A stretch of 60,000 nt of DNA from Paenibacillus sp. JDR-2. GTDB taxonomy: Bacteria; Bacillota; Bacilli; Paenibacillales; Paenibacillaceae. The stretch lies in the NCBI RefSeq assembly GCF_000023585.1, contig NC_012914.1, positions 97,501-157,500 on the forward strand, in the 5' to 3' direction. The notes under the pieces were generated by a model. That model searched no databases, was not told the DNA's origin, and saw only the letters and a program-made list of their open reading frames with translations. Positions 46,641 to 56,547 of the stretch are shown here, in pieces. The translations under genes were made by a program, and so were the position numbers. The number at the start of each line of letters is the position of its first letter. Position 1 is the first letter of the stretch.

Positions 46641-46863
46641 TTGGGAGCGGCGCTTCGTACCCGCTGTCTGCTGCAAGAGCGAGCAAGTCTTCGCTTATAT
46701 GCAGCCGATCTCCATTCCGTGCGCCGGCGTTCCAATCTAGTGCGGCCATCCGAAGGTAACTTGCGCTGCCATAACCTTTGCTCACACGCAGTAACTATTG
46801 CACACGTTGTAAGGAGTACAGTAAATTTCGTTATTTGAGCATGCAAGCGCTTCGTACATCGCA

Positions 46864-47016
46864 TTTAATGCAGTATATCAACTCTAAAGAGGCACTAATC
46901 GGCCATTTTAGCCCAATTATCATGTATTCGATACAACATAGCTCCCAATATTGGCCTAAACTCGGCCAATATCCTGCATTCAATACAGCGTAGCAATCGC
47001 TGTCGGCCTAAACGAA
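46864..47016. repeat. Intergenic region with imperfect repeated modules
   Basis: The 660-bp gap between argS and the subtilase gene has no credible frame. It contains two copies of a module (CATGTATTCGATACAACATAGC near 46922 and CCTGCATTCAATACAGCGTAGC near 46973) and several GGCC-centred units (TCGGCCATTTTAG, TTGGCCTAAACTCGGCCAA, TCGGCCTAAAC). The arrangement looks like a degenerate dispersed repeat rather than coding sequence. Nothing is seen in 46641-46860. Confidence 0.5.
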
Positions 47017-47017
47017 A

Positions 47018-47051
47018 AGAAACCGTTCCGGGGTACCCAGAACGGTTTCTT
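47018..47051. terminator. Hairpin near the end of the repeat region
   Basis: AAGAAACCGTTC and GAACGGTTTCTT form a perfect 12-bp stem with a ten-base loop; TCTGTTTCTT follows on the plus strand. It may stop transcription in either direction. Confidence 0.65.
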
Positions 47052-47087
47052 CTGTTTCTTTAATCAGGACCGATGAAAAGGGCAAGG

Positions 47088-47227
47088 ACAATGTATCTCC
47101 CGGAAGAGCGAAGCGCTTGCCTTTGATGACTGAGAAATCTCGTTTACCAACGAGCACATTCAAATTTCTCAGCGTCAACAGCAACTGTAGGGAGATACAT
47201 TGTTCGCCGCCAGATATTCAAAGGCAA
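47088..47227. repeat. Nested inverted-repeat element with crossing arms
   Basis: Four inverted-repeat pairs lie just downstream of the subtilase stop: ACAATGTATCTCCC (47088-47101) with GGGAGATACATTGT (47190-47203); inside it TGAGAAAT (47131-47138) with ATTTCTCA (47164-47171), and CTCGT with ACGAG (47139-47143, 47150-47154). A fourth, TTGCCTTTGA (47117-47126), pairs with TCAAAGGCAA (47218-47227) and crosses the outer pair, giving a pseudoknot topology. No direct target duplication is visible at the ends. Confidence 0.7.
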
Positions 47228-47242
47228 AGTGTGTTTCTCTTT

Positions 47243-48373
47243 CTATCGGTCCGCCGCCCCCAGCATCTTCATCACATCAAGCTCCCCGGTATACCGGGGA
47301 GCCTTTGTGCTCCGAAGCGGCAGGTACGACTTTTTCAAGATCGCTTTAATCTCCGCGGGAGACAATCCCGGCTTATGAGCCAGCAGCAAAGCGATGGCCC
47401 CGCTGACATGGGAGGTAGCCATCGATGTCCCGCTCATCTCGTGATACTTGCCGCGGAGCCAAGCGGAAAAGATTTTGTCGCCGGGCGCGTAAATGTCAAT
47501 AAACGTACCCCGGTTGCTGAACGGCGCGATGCGACGCAGCTTGTTTGTTGCCCCGACCGAGATCGTCTGCGGATATCTGGCCGGATAATCGACAGTCCGG
47601 CGTTTGCCGTCGTTGCCCGAAGACGCAACAACGATAACGCCGGCATTATAAGCGTTGTTTATCGCATTGAGGAGAGCTTTGCTGCGCGTCTTCATGCCAA
47701 AGCTCATGTTAATAATGTTGACCCGGTTGCGGACGCACCAATCGATGCCGAGAATAATGTCGGATACAAAGGCGCTGCCGTTATGGTCAAATGCTTTTAC
47801 CGGGAGAATTTGTGCCCGCGGAGCAATGCCGATCATGCCTTGTACCTGGTTAGCGGCCGCAATGGTGCCCGCGATGTGCGTGCCGTGACCGTTGTCATCA
47901 TGAGGCAGCATGCTGCGGTTGAGCAAGTTAATGCCACGCGACAACGATTGGCGGAGATCGGGATGGCTAAAGTCTACGCCGGTATCGATGACGCCGATTT
48001 TGATGCGGTGTCCGGTAGTCGTGCTCCAGGCAAGCGGTGCTTTGATTTGCTGTACGCCCCAGGGGATGCCTTTTTCCAGTGGCATGGTTTTTGCTGCGGT
48101 GTGAACGGTAATACGGCGGTCGTCCTCGATCCATACGCCACCGGAAAAGCCGGATAAAGTTGCTTCGACAGGGAGCTGACAAGATATTGCACGAATGATG
48201 CGCATTTGCTTAACCGGCTTCAGTTCCGGGGATGCTGTCGATGCTTCTGACCACTCCTGCAGAAACCGTCGATAGTCACCTTGCTGCTGAAATCGGATAA
48301 TCCGATTTTTTGTCGTTTGGCCCGTGCAAGCCATCGTGTCCTTCAACCAATGGAGAAAAGCGGTGATGTCCAA
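47243..48373 (-). CDS. Subtilisin-like serine protease (S8)
   Basis: 376 residues. Catalytic triad Asp130 (GVIDTGVDFSHPDL), His163 (NGHGTHIAGT) and Ser317 (GTSMATSHVSGA), with the oxyanion Asn254 in SSGND. The first ~95 residues look like an I9-type propeptide. There is no signal peptide (N terminus MDITAFLHWLKDTMACTG), so it is either intracellular or exported by another route. The start is TTG 48373 behind GGGAGGGGA. The gene stands alone, between repeat-rich DNA and rpoE, with the nested inverted-repeat element 16 bp after its stop. Confidence 0.9.
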   Translation of the reverse strand: MDITAFLHWLKDTMACTGQTTKNRIIRFQQQGDYRRFLQEWSEASTASPELKPVKQMRIIRAISCQLPVEATLSGFSGGVWIEDDRRITVHTAAKTMPLEKGIPWGVQQIKAPLAWSTTTGHRIKIGVIDTGVDFSHPDLRQSLSRGINLLNRSMLPHDDNGHGTHIAGTIAAANQVQGMIGIAPRAQILPVKAFDHNGSAFVSDIILGIDWCVRNRVNIINMSFGMKTRSKALLNAINNAYNAGVIVVASSGNDGKRRTVDYPARYPQTISVGATNKLRRIAPFSNRGTFIDIYAPGDKIFSAWLRGKYHEMSGTSMATSHVSGAIALLLAHKPGLSPAEIKAILKKSYLPLRSTKAPRYTGELDVMKMLGAADR

Positions 48374-48507
48374 TTACGCGTCCCCTCCCGACGGACGATG
48401 CTGAACTATTGTATGAAGCAGGGAGAGCGGCCGCATGAGCAACTTGCCTTTTTTTAGATAATTAGGCGTGAAGCCGTGTCAAAATGACGTTCAGTACATA
48501 GGATGAT

Positions 48508-48607
48508 GTAAGAGTTCTAACGACTCTTACGCTCCGGTCTCGCATTACACAATGCGTGCTCCGGATGGATACAGTCAAAGCGAAGGGACAGCCCTTCGCT
48601 TTTTTCT
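48508..48607 (+). ncRNA. Candidate small RNA upstream of rpoE
   Basis: The 370 bp between the subtilase and rpoE have no frame of note. On the plus strand there are, in order, GTAAGAGT-TCTAACG-ACTCTTAC (8-bp hairpin, 48508-48530), CGCATT-ACAC-AATGCG (48541-48556) flanked by direct repeats GCTCCGG (48531 and 48558), and a strong terminator at 48577-48607. No coding gene precedes that terminator on this strand, so a short RNA must be its client. The 5' end and promoter were not located with confidence. Confidence 0.4.
48577..48607 (+). terminator. Terminator upstream of rpoE
   Basis: AAAGCGAAGGG pairs with CCCTTCGCTTT over 11 bp with a four-base loop; the T run continues to TTTTTTCTTTT. Confidence 0.85.
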
Positions 48608-48743
48608 TTTTTGCAGGGAAGATTTGCATAGCCGGGAAGCAGCCCGGGGACGGCTTGCTTTTTTGAATAAAATAGGTTTTACTATACTTTGATAATGGTT
48701 ATGATTACGAAAGTATGAAGATAGCAAGAGAGGATGTGTCCAT

Positions 48744-49325
48744 ATGAGCAGCGGCAATATTGCATTGAAGCTCGATCCTGAGCGGATAAAAGAAATGCCT
48801 ATGGTCGACTTGGCGTTTGAATTGTTGAAATCGGCCAATACGCCTTATTACTACCGTGACCTGATGATGGAAATCGCGAAGGTTCGCGGCCTGTCTGCGG
48901 ACGGAGTTAACCAAGTAATCGCTCAAGTATATACGGAGATTAATATTGACGGCCGTTTCGCCTGCGTTGGAAGCAATATGTGGGGATTGAAACGCTGGTA
49001 TCCGGTTGAAAAGAACGAGGATCCGATCACGAACGCGAAGCGTCCTCGTATCATTAATGACGAAGATGATGATGAAGATCTGTTCGCGGATGAAGAAGAT
49101 GATTCGTACACAGCGGATGAGGAAGATTACGATTCTTACGATGAAGATCGTGAATTCGGCGAAGCGGAAGCTGAAGAAGAAGTTGACGAAGAGGTTGGCA
49201 TCGAAGACGAAGAACTCGAAGATGATGAGTCTGAAGAGGAAATCGACGCTGATGCTGAGCTTGACGATGAAGACTCCGAGGACGAAGATTTTGAAGACGA
49301 TGAGGAAGAAGAAGACGATAAATAA
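48744..49325 (+). CDS. rpoE: DNA-directed RNA polymerase delta subunit
   Basis: 193 residues. A folded N-terminal domain (about 1-90; PMVDLAFELLKSANTPYYYRD, GRFACVGSNMWGLKRWYP) is followed by a long, disordered, almost purely Asp/Glu tail. This is the Firmicutes delta factor, which speeds recycling of RNA polymerase and affects promoter selectivity. GAGAGGATG precedes ATG 48744. pyrG follows, as in B. subtilis. Confidence 0.95.
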   Translation: MSSGNIALKLDPERIKEMPMVDLAFELLKSANTPYYYRDLMMEIAKVRGLSADGVNQVIAQVYTEINIDGRFACVGSNMWGLKRWYPVEKNEDPITNAKRPRIINDEDDDEDLFADEEDDSYTADEEDYDSYDEDREFGEAEAEEEVDEEVGIEDEELEDDESEEEIDADAELDDEDSEDEDFEDDEEEEDDK

Positions 49326-49526
49326 TCATCCTCAGGCTTGCCGTGTTTAAGCTTGACAGTCCGCATACGGGCAGAGTAAACTATTGCATGGGCTTTAAGA
49401 TTCGGTTAACGTACCGCATAAGCAGCAATGGCTTACCTTCCCGTTTTTGAAGGATACAAGCCTCTGCGGATTTAGCATTTGCCGCGTTTTCCGGCAAGCT
49501 AAACGTTATAATAATATGCCAAATGA

Positions 49527-49561
49527 AAAGTGCCCCGTGAAGACGGGTGTCACTTTTTTTG
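49527..49561 (+). terminator. Terminator/attenuator between rpoE and pyrG
   Basis: AAAGTG-CCCCGT and ACGGG-TGT-CACTTT form a stem with a GAAG loop and seven T. A -10-like TATAAT (49507-49512) lies just upstream, so this hairpin may either end rpoE transcripts or act on a very short pyrG leader; its left arm contains CCCC. The remaining DNA in 49326-49698 shows no gene. Confidence 0.75.
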
Positions 49562-49659
49562 TTTGTAGAAGCAAGTTCAGGAGCCTGATTTGTTCATCCA
49601 TAAACTGGACAGAGGAATAGAGAGTCTGCTAATCCATGTTTATTGTACAAATGGGATAA

Positions 49660-51303
<1,644 letters not shown>

Positions 51304-51315
51304 GAACAGCTGTTC
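51304..51315. promoter_or_regulatory. LexA-box-like palindrome upstream of spo0F
   Basis: GAACAGCTGTTC fits the Bacillus LexA (DinR) core GAAC-N4-GTTC and is a perfect palindrome. It begins one base after the pyrG stop and ends 36 bp before the probable sigma-H -35 element of spo0F. Confidence 0.4.
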
Positions 51316-51350
51316 TGACATCCGATGTCTCCAATTTTTTTAATGGAAAA

Positions 51351-51378
51351 GCAGGATAATGTACCTCTCCGCGCGAAT
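51351..51378 (+). promoter_or_regulatory. Sigma-H-type promoter of spo0F
   Basis: GCAGGATAAT (51351-51360) matches the sigma-H -35 consensus RNAGGANWWW fully; after 11 bp CGCGAAT (51372-51378) matches the -10 consensus RNNGAAT except for its first base. B. subtilis spo0F is also sigma-H dependent. Confidence 0.65.
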
Positions 51379-51437
51379 ATATTAACGATTATGGAAGAGT
51401 TGACCAGTTGTAGGTCGAGTCGCGGGAGGTAAATATC

Positions 51438-51836
51438 TTGGAGAAGAAGAAGCTATTGATCGTTGATGATCAGAATGGCATCCGTGTGCTTCTGATGGAA
51501 GTGTTCAGCAGTGAAGGCTACAATACTTTCCAAGCTTCAAACGGTAGGTTGGCACTGGAAATTGTAAAAGCCGAGAATCCTGACCTCGTTCTGCTTGATA
51601 TGAAGATTCCGGGGATGGACGGGCTTGAAATTTTAAAGCATGTGAAGGCAATCAACCGTGATATCAAAGTCATCATGATGACTGCATACGGCGAGCTTGA
51701 CATGATCAAGGAAGCGACTGATCTGGGTGCCGTTATGCATTTCACGAAGCCGTTTGATATTGATGAGATGCGGATTGCGGTTAATATGCAGCTCCACGGC
51801 GGTAATTCCAATAACCGCTTTGCGGTAGGGTCCTAA
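51438..51836 (+). CDS. spo0F: Sporulation phosphorelay response regulator Spo0F
   Basis: A 132-residue stand-alone receiver domain. The acidic pocket (LLIVDDQ, Asp10-Asp11), phosphoacceptor Asp54 ([12 protein letters not shown]), Thr ([11 protein letters not shown]) and Lys (FTKPFD) are all present, and the sequence follows B. subtilis Spo0F closely, with a slightly longer C terminus. It receives phosphate from sporulation kinases and passes it to Spo0B. TTG start behind GGGAGGT. Its terminator overlaps its stop codon. Confidence 0.95.
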   Translation: MEKKKLLIVDDQNGIRVLLMEVFSSEGYNTFQASNGRLALEIVKAENPDLVLLDMKIPGMDGLEILKHVKAINRDIKVIMMTAYGELDMIKEATDLGAVMHFTKPFDIDEMRIAVNMQLHGGNSNNRFAVGS

Positions 51837-51850
51837 GGGACCCTTTTTTT
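51827..51850 (+). terminator. spo0F terminator overlapping the stop codon
   Basis: AGGGTCC and GGGACCCT pair around the TAA stop itself, followed by eight T. The hairpin therefore includes the last two codons of spo0F. Confidence 0.85.
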
Positions 51851-51953
51851 TATGAGAATTCCCTTCTTTGAGGATTAATTTGCGTGTCCAAAATTAAAGG
51901 TTTCTCACCAATTGCCTACTTCTGTAAGAGAAATACCATTCCCTGTCCCGATA

Positions 51954-51962
51954 TGGTATAAT
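51954..51962 (+). promoter_or_regulatory. Extended -10 promoter of the murA leader
   Basis: TGGTATAAT is a perfect extended -10. No clear -35 is present at 17 nt. Transcription from about 51969 would give a ~200-nt leader before murA. Confidence 0.5.
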
Positions 51963-52075
51963 GGCTCAGAATCAAAGGTCTAATAGTTATGTTAATCTTT
52001 TATTAATGATAAAATTGCGCTTCGCAAGGAAGCAAAACAAGCAAAGTGTACTAAATAGGAGTACGGGATAATGAG

Positions 52076-52127
52076 CCGCCCATCACGGCGAGCGTGTCAG
52101 TATGAGCTCGCGCCATATGGCGGTTTT
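52076..52127 (+). terminator. Leader hairpin (possible attenuator) upstream of murA
   Basis: CCGCC (52076) pairs with GGCGG (52119), enclosing a second stem GGCGAGC / GCTCGC(G)CC, and TTTT follows. It lies between the probable promoter and the murA start, so it could act as an attenuator. Upstream GTACT/AGTAC (about 52048-52064) could form a competing hairpin. No known riboswitch consensus was recognised. Confidence 0.5.
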
Positions 52128-52165
52128 CCTATGTTTCTTCTTACATTTCGGGAGGACTATATTTG

Positions 52166-53419
52166 ATGGAGAAATTGATGATACGCGGTGGACGTCCGCT
52201 GCGGGGCACCGTCCAAATAAGCGGAGCAAAGAACAGTGCCGTCGCTCTGGTTCCGGCTGCCATATTGGCAGAATCAGAAGTGGTATTGGACAATTTGCCC
52301 CATTTGAGCGATGTTGTCGTATATAGTGAGATCCTGCAGGACCTCGGTGCTGTCGTAAGCTGGCAGGGCGATGTCATGAAGATTGATCCTTCGCGACTTG
52401 AATCGAAACCGATGCCTAATGGAAAAGTGAAGCTGCTGCGTGCTTCTTATTATTTGATGGGCGCTATGCTTGGACGCTTCGGGGAAGCGATTATCGGATT
52501 GCCGGGCGGCTGTAATTTCGAACCAAGACCAATCGACCAGCATATTAAAGGCTTTGAAGCCTTAGGGGCTACCGTTACCAACGAACATGGCTCGATGCGG
52601 ATTCACGCCAAAGAGCTGCGCGGAGCAAAAATTTATCTCGACGTCGTCAGCGTTGGCGCGACCATTAATATAATGCTTGCGGCCTCTCGGGCCAAGGGCT
52701 CCACGATTATCGAAAATGCGGCAAAAGAGCCTGAGATTATAGATGTAGCAACGCTTCTGAATGCGATGGGCGCACGGATTAAGGGTGCTGGTACGGAGAC
52801 GATCCGGATTGAAGGGGTAGACAGCATGCATGGCTGCCGTCATTCGATTATTCCGGACCGGATTCAGGCAGGTACTTACATGATCGCAGCCGCTGCAACA
52901 CGCGGTGATGTTACCATCGATAACGTCATTCCGAAGCATATGGAAGCTATGACGGCGAAGCTTGAAGAAATGGGCGTAACCGTTCAGGAAATGGACGAGT
53001 CTATCCGTATTATCGGTGCACCGGAGTATACGGCCGTTGACGTGAAGGCTCTGGTCTACCCGGGCTTTGCAACGGATCTTCAGTCGCCGATGACGACGCT
53101 GCTTGCTCAAGCCAAGGGAGTAAGCATCTTGAGCGACTATGTCTACAGCAACCGTTTCAAGCATGTACCGGAGTTAAACCGGATGGGCGCGAATATCCGA
53201 GTGGAGGGCCGTTCAGCGATTATTGAAGGCGGGGAGCTGTTTGCGGCAAAGGTAAAAGCTGCGGATCTGCGGGCAGGTGCCGCGCTTGTGATCGCGGGTC
53301 TTACCGTCAAAGAAGGAATTACGGAGATCACTGGCGTAGAATATATTGACCGCGGTTATGACAATCTCGTTGATAACTTGCGCAGACTTGGCGCGGATGT
53401 ATGGCGGGAGACGGAATAA
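52166..53419 (+). CDS. murA: UDP-N-acetylglucosamine 1-carboxyvinyltransferase
   Basis: 417 residues. First committed step of peptidoglycan synthesis: transfers enolpyruvate from PEP to UDP-GlcNAc in the cytoplasm. Catalytic Cys116 ([14 protein letters not shown]) is present, so the fosfomycin target residue is intact. [10 protein letters not shown] (about 20-29) binds UDP-GlcNAc. The position before rho matches the second Bacillus paralogue murAB/murZ. Start ATG 52166 behind CGGGAGGA; a TTG lies one codon upstream. Confidence 0.94.
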   Translation: MEKLMIRGGRPLRGTVQISGAKNSAVALVPAAILAESEVVLDNLPHLSDVVVYSEILQDLGAVVSWQGDVMKIDPSRLESKPMPNGKVKLLRASYYLMGAMLGRFGEAIIGLPGGCNFEPRPIDQHIKGFEALGATVTNEHGSMRIHAKELRGAKIYLDVVSVGATINIMLAASRAKGSTIIENAAKEPEIIDVATLLNAMGARIKGAGTETIRIEGVDSMHGCRHSIIPDRIQAGTYMIAAAATRGDVTIDNVIPKHMEAMTAKLEEMGVTVQEMDESIRIIGAPEYTAVDVKALVYPGFATDLQSPMTTLLAQAKGVSILSDYVYSNRFKHVPELNRMGANIRVEGRSAIIEGGELFAAKVKAADLRAGAALVIAGLTVKEGITEITGVEYIDRGYDNLVDNLRRLGADVWRETE

Positions 53420-53442
53420 TTATAATTTTAACGAAATGTAAC

Positions 53443-53497
53443 ACCCGATTTGACGTCTTTCTAGGAGATTGGACGAATAGAATTCGTCAAATCGGGT
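53443..53497 (+). promoter_or_regulatory. Overlapping inverted repeats and -10 element upstream of rho
   Basis: ACCCGATTTGACG (53443-53455) is perfectly complementary to CGTCAAATCGGGT (53485-53497). Within the loop GACGAAT-AGA-ATTCGTC (53472-53488) forms a 7-bp hairpin that shares four bases with the long stem, so only one can form. TATAAT follows at 53499-53504. It may be a murA terminator or a switch controlling rho. Confidence 0.55.
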
Positions 53498-53537
53498 ATA
53501 TAATGATAGCTAAAACTGAATACAAAGTGGTGAGAAT

Positions 53538-54887
53538 ATGACAGATCTTCAGATCTCCGATCTCGAAGAAATGAAGCTGACCGAATTGTACAAATTGGCG
53601 AAGCAGTATCAAATACCGTACTACGGCCAGCTGAAGAAGAAGGAATTAATATTTGCAATATTACGGGCACAAGCGGAAAAAAGCGGCCTCATGTTTATGC
53701 AGGGTGTACTTGAAACGTTACCGGAAGGCTTTGGCTTTCTACGGCCAATCAACTATTTGCCTAGCAAAGAGGATATTTATATCTCTGCTTCCCAGATTCG
53801 AAAGTTCGACCTTCGTACCGGCGACCTTGTATCAGGCAAATGCCGGCTGCCGAAAGACTCTGAGAAATACTTTGGCCTCCTCCAGGTAAACGCCGTAAAC
53901 GGCACCGATCCTGCACAAGCGGCCGAAAGACTTCATTTTCCCGCTCTAACTCCTCTTTATCCACAGAAAAAGCTCGTGCTGGAGACGGCATCTTCCAAAC
54001 TTTCTACGCGAATTATGGATTTACTTGCGCCTGTTGGCCTTGGTCAACGCGGCCTGATTGTGGCGCCGCCTAAAGCGGGTAAAACCTTACTGCTCAAAGA
54101 AATAGCGAACAGTATTTCGACGAATCATCCGGATATCGAGTTGTTTGTGCTGCTTATTGATGAACGCCCCGAGGAAGTAACGGATATGCAACGTTCCGTG
54201 AAGGGCGAAGTTATTGCTTCGACGTTTGATGAAGTGCCTGAGAATCATATAAAGGTAGCCGAGCTTGTGCTTGAGCGAGCATTGCGGCTGGTCGAACATA
54301 AGAAAGACGTTGTTATTTTGCTCGACAGTATTACCCGCCTTGCCCGTGCTTACAACCTGGTTGTGCCGCCATCCGGACGAACGCTTAGCGGCGGTATTGA
54401 TCCGGCAGCTTTCCATCGTCCGAAGCGTTTCTTCGGCGCGGCCCGGAATGTGGAAGAAGGCGGCAGTCTGACTATCCTCGCGACGGCGCTTATCGAGACC
54501 GGCTCGCGTATGGATGATATCATTTATGAAGAATTTAAAGGTACGGGCAATATGGAGCTGCATCTTGACCGCAAGCTTGCAGAACGCCGTATTTTTCCGG
54601 CGCTCGATATCCGCAGATCGGGTACGCGCCGCGAAGAAATGCTTTTATCGAAAGAAGAATTGGATAAATTATGGGTTGTGCGCCGCAATATGACCGATAC
54701 GCCTGACTTCGTCGACGGCTTCCTGAAGAAGCTCGCCGATTCGAAGACGAATGAGGAATTCCTGATGTCGCTTGACACATCGGAAGAAAAACCCGCCCCG
54801 CAGCAGCGGACAAGCACAGGTACGGGACTCAAAAGCAGCGCAGCAACCGGAAGGCGACCAGCACCGCGCACGACGCACGGCTCCTAG
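53538..54887 (+). CDS. rho: Transcription termination factor Rho
   Basis: 449 residues. N-terminal helical bundle with the SAP-like [21 protein letters not shown], an RNA-binding cold-shock-like domain ([33 protein letters not shown]), and a RecA-type motor with Walker A APPKAGKT (176-183), [15 protein letters not shown] and the R-loop/Q-loop region ([20 protein letters not shown]). The C-terminal ~30 residues are low-complexity Ser/Thr/Arg, an extension beyond the usual end. Order murA-rho-(gene)-rpmE is as in Bacilli except for the radical SAM gene. Confidence 0.96.
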   Translation: MTDLQISDLEEMKLTELYKLAKQYQIPYYGQLKKKELIFAILRAQAEKSGLMFMQGVLETLPEGFGFLRPINYLPSKEDIYISASQIRKFDLRTGDLVSGKCRLPKDSEKYFGLLQVNAVNGTDPAQAAERLHFPALTPLYPQKKLVLETASSKLSTRIMDLLAPVGLGQRGLIVAPPKAGKTLLLKEIANSISTNHPDIELFVLLIDERPEEVTDMQRSVKGEVIASTFDEVPENHIKVAELVLERALRLVEHKKDVVILLDSITRLARAYNLVVPPSGRTLSGGIDPAAFHRPKRFFGAARNVEEGGSLTILATALIETGSRMDDIIYEEFKGTGNMELHLDRKLAERRIFPALDIRRSGTRREEMLLSKEELDKLWVVRRNMTDTPDFVDGFLKKLADSKTNEEFLMSLDTSEEKPAPQQRTSTGTGLKSSAATGRRPAPRTTHGS

Positions 54888-54911
54888 TGCCGCCGGAAGG
54901 AGGACATCAAG

Positions 54912-56165
54912 ATGAATCTCGTATACGCGGATGAGAAAGGCAATGTTTTTGATCATCCTGACTATATTGCGCTTGGGCGCAGCGGCGATATGATCGTCGA
55001 ATTAATGGAAGAAGAGCTGATCCCTCTGCCAAGGGGAGCTACGCTTGTAGGGCTGCCGCATACCCGTCCGGTCTTTATGGATCCGGATACCGGCGATATG
55101 AAAATGCTCTCCGGCAGCTATCAGGCCGTAGGCGCTTTGCTGCCGCAGGGCTATACGCGTCTGGCACTGCCAAGCTATGTGAAGACCGATAAGAATGAGA
55201 AGTTTCCGCTCTTTGGCTACACCTCTGTTGTTTGGAAGGACGGCGGTTTCTATGTAGCGGCGGAGCAAAGCGATGATCCGTACAAATGGGATCCGCTTAA
55301 CTGTGACCGTGGAGATGTCCGCAAAGGGGTAGAGCAGCTGACTGCCAAATATCCGGAGAACAGGCTGTACAAGCATTTGTCGCACTGTGCGCTTGGTTAT
55401 GAATGCCTGACTTCTTCCAATACGTTCCTGCAGCGCTGGGAGGGTGGCGTGCCTGTTTCCTACTCTTGTAACGCGGGATGCTTCGGATGTATTTCGGAGC
55501 AGCCGGATGACAGCGGGTTTGTTGCGCCTCAGACGCGGATGAACTTCAAGCCTACGGTGGATGAGATCGTAGAAGTGATGCTGGAGCATCTGAAAACGCC
55601 GGAGTCGATTATCAGCTTTGGCCAAGGCTGCGAAGGGGAGCCTTCAACGCAGGCCAAAATCATCGTGGAAGCGATGAAGATCGTCAGAAGCCAAACAAAC
55701 CAAGGCTATATTAATATCAATACGAACGCGGGACTTACTGACTTCATGCGCGCGATTGTCGACGCGGGTCTTGACCTGATGCGCGTCAGCACGATCAGCG
55801 CTATTGATGAGCATTACAATGCTTACTACAAGCCGCGTGCTTATACGCTTGCCAATGTAGAGAAATCCTTGAAGTATGCGACCGATAAAGGGGTATATAC
55901 ATCCATCAACTACCTGATCTTCCCCGGGGTGACCGACCGTGAGGAAGAGATCGAGGCGATGATCGGATTTGCGAAGCGGACCGGACTTAAACTTATTCAA
56001 ATGCGCAACCTGAATATTGATCCGGAGAGCTATCTGCAGCTGATTCCTCCCGCCAAAGGCGAGATTTACGGGATGAAGCAGATGCTTGAAATCTTCCGTG
56101 AAGAACTGCCTGATGTCGTTATCGGCTCGTACACGCATCTTCCGCCGGCAGCTGCACGCAAGTAG
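54912..56165 (+). CDS. Radical SAM protein of unknown function
   Basis: 417 residues. The radical SAM cluster motif CNAGCFGC (Cys186, Cys190, Cys193; CxxxCxxC) lies in the middle of the protein, preceded by a ~180-residue N-terminal domain with no recognised motif (contains MEEELIPLPRG, VGLPHTRPVFMDP). SFGQGCEGEP is the glycine-rich SAM-binding segment, and VSTISAIDEHYNAYYKPRAY and NYLIFPGVTDREEEIEAM continue the barrel. No C-terminal SPASM-type Cys cluster is visible; additional Cys are at 131, 159 and 165. It starts 24 bp after rho behind AAGGAGGAC and precedes rpmE, so a role in RNA or ribosome modification is an inference from position only. Confidence 0.85.
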   Translation: MNLVYADEKGNVFDHPDYIALGRSGDMIVELMEEELIPLPRGATLVGLPHTRPVFMDPDTGDMKMLSGSYQAVGALLPQGYTRLALPSYVKTDKNEKFPLFGYTSVVWKDGGFYVAAEQSDDPYKWDPLNCDRGDVRKGVEQLTAKYPENRLYKHLSHCALGYECLTSSNTFLQRWEGGVPVSYSCNAGCFGCISEQPDDSGFVAPQTRMNFKPTVDEIVEVMLEHLKTPESIISFGQGCEGEPSTQAKIIVEAMKIVRSQTNQGYININTNAGLTDFMRAIVDAGLDLMRVSTISAIDEHYNAYYKPRAYTLANVEKSLKYATDKGVYTSINYLIFPGVTDREEEIEAMIGFAKRTGLKLIQMRNLNIDPESYLQLIPPAKGEIYGMKQMLEIFREELPDVVIGSYTHLPPAAARK

Positions 56166-56274
56166 CTGGCAAAACATCGGCATTGCATGCTTGTAGTCGT
56201 CGTGCTATAATCCGTGTTGTGTGATTTATAACTCTGGACCCGCATGTGGTTCAGGGCAGAAAGAGGTGAACGAG

Positions 56275-56472
56275 ATGAAACAAGGTATTCATCCGACATA
56301 CCACGTATCCAACATCACTTGCGCTTGCGGTAACACGTTCGAGACTGGTTCGATTAAATCGAATCTTCGCGTAGAGGTTTGTTCCGCATGTCACCCGTTC
56401 TTCACGGGTAAGCAAAAGTTCTTGGATGCAGGCGGTCGCGTCGATCGTTTCAAAAAGAAATACGGCATTTAA
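56275..56472 (+). CDS. rpmE: Ribosomal protein L31, zinc-binding form
   Basis: 65 residues. Cys16, Cys18, Cys36 and Cys39 ([17 protein letters not shown]) mark the zinc-containing C+ form rather than the YtiA-type paralogue. [22 protein letters not shown] is the usual end. Start ATG 56275 behind AGAAAGAGGTG. A small upstream hairpin (CTGGA/TTCAG, about 56233-56255) might be a ribosomal leader element. In B. subtilis rpmE is replaced by the non-zinc paralogue under zinc starvation. Confidence 0.95.
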   Translation: MKQGIHPTYHVSNITCACGNTFETGSIKSNLRVEVCSACHPFFTGKQKFLDAGGRVDRFKKKYGI

Positions 56473-56503
56473 TCTCATCTGCCGCTTAATTTGGCAGAAT
56501 AAG

Positions 56504-56546
56504 AAAACCTCCCTTAGCCATCCTATGGTTAAAGGGAGGTTTTTTG
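56504..56546 (+). terminator. rpmE terminator whose right arm is the next gene's ribosome binding site
   Basis: AAAACCTCCCTT pairs with AAAGGGAGGTTTT, with an inner AGCCAT/ATGGTT helix, followed by a T run. The 3' arm AAAGGGAGG is also the only Shine-Dalgarno sequence for the TTG start at 56548. Confidence 0.85.
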
Positions 56547-56547
56547 A

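Noticed and set aside
47088..47203. Insertion sequence with 14-bp terminal inverted repeats
   Set aside because: There is no transposase frame inside, and no target-site duplication at the ends; kept as a structural element only.
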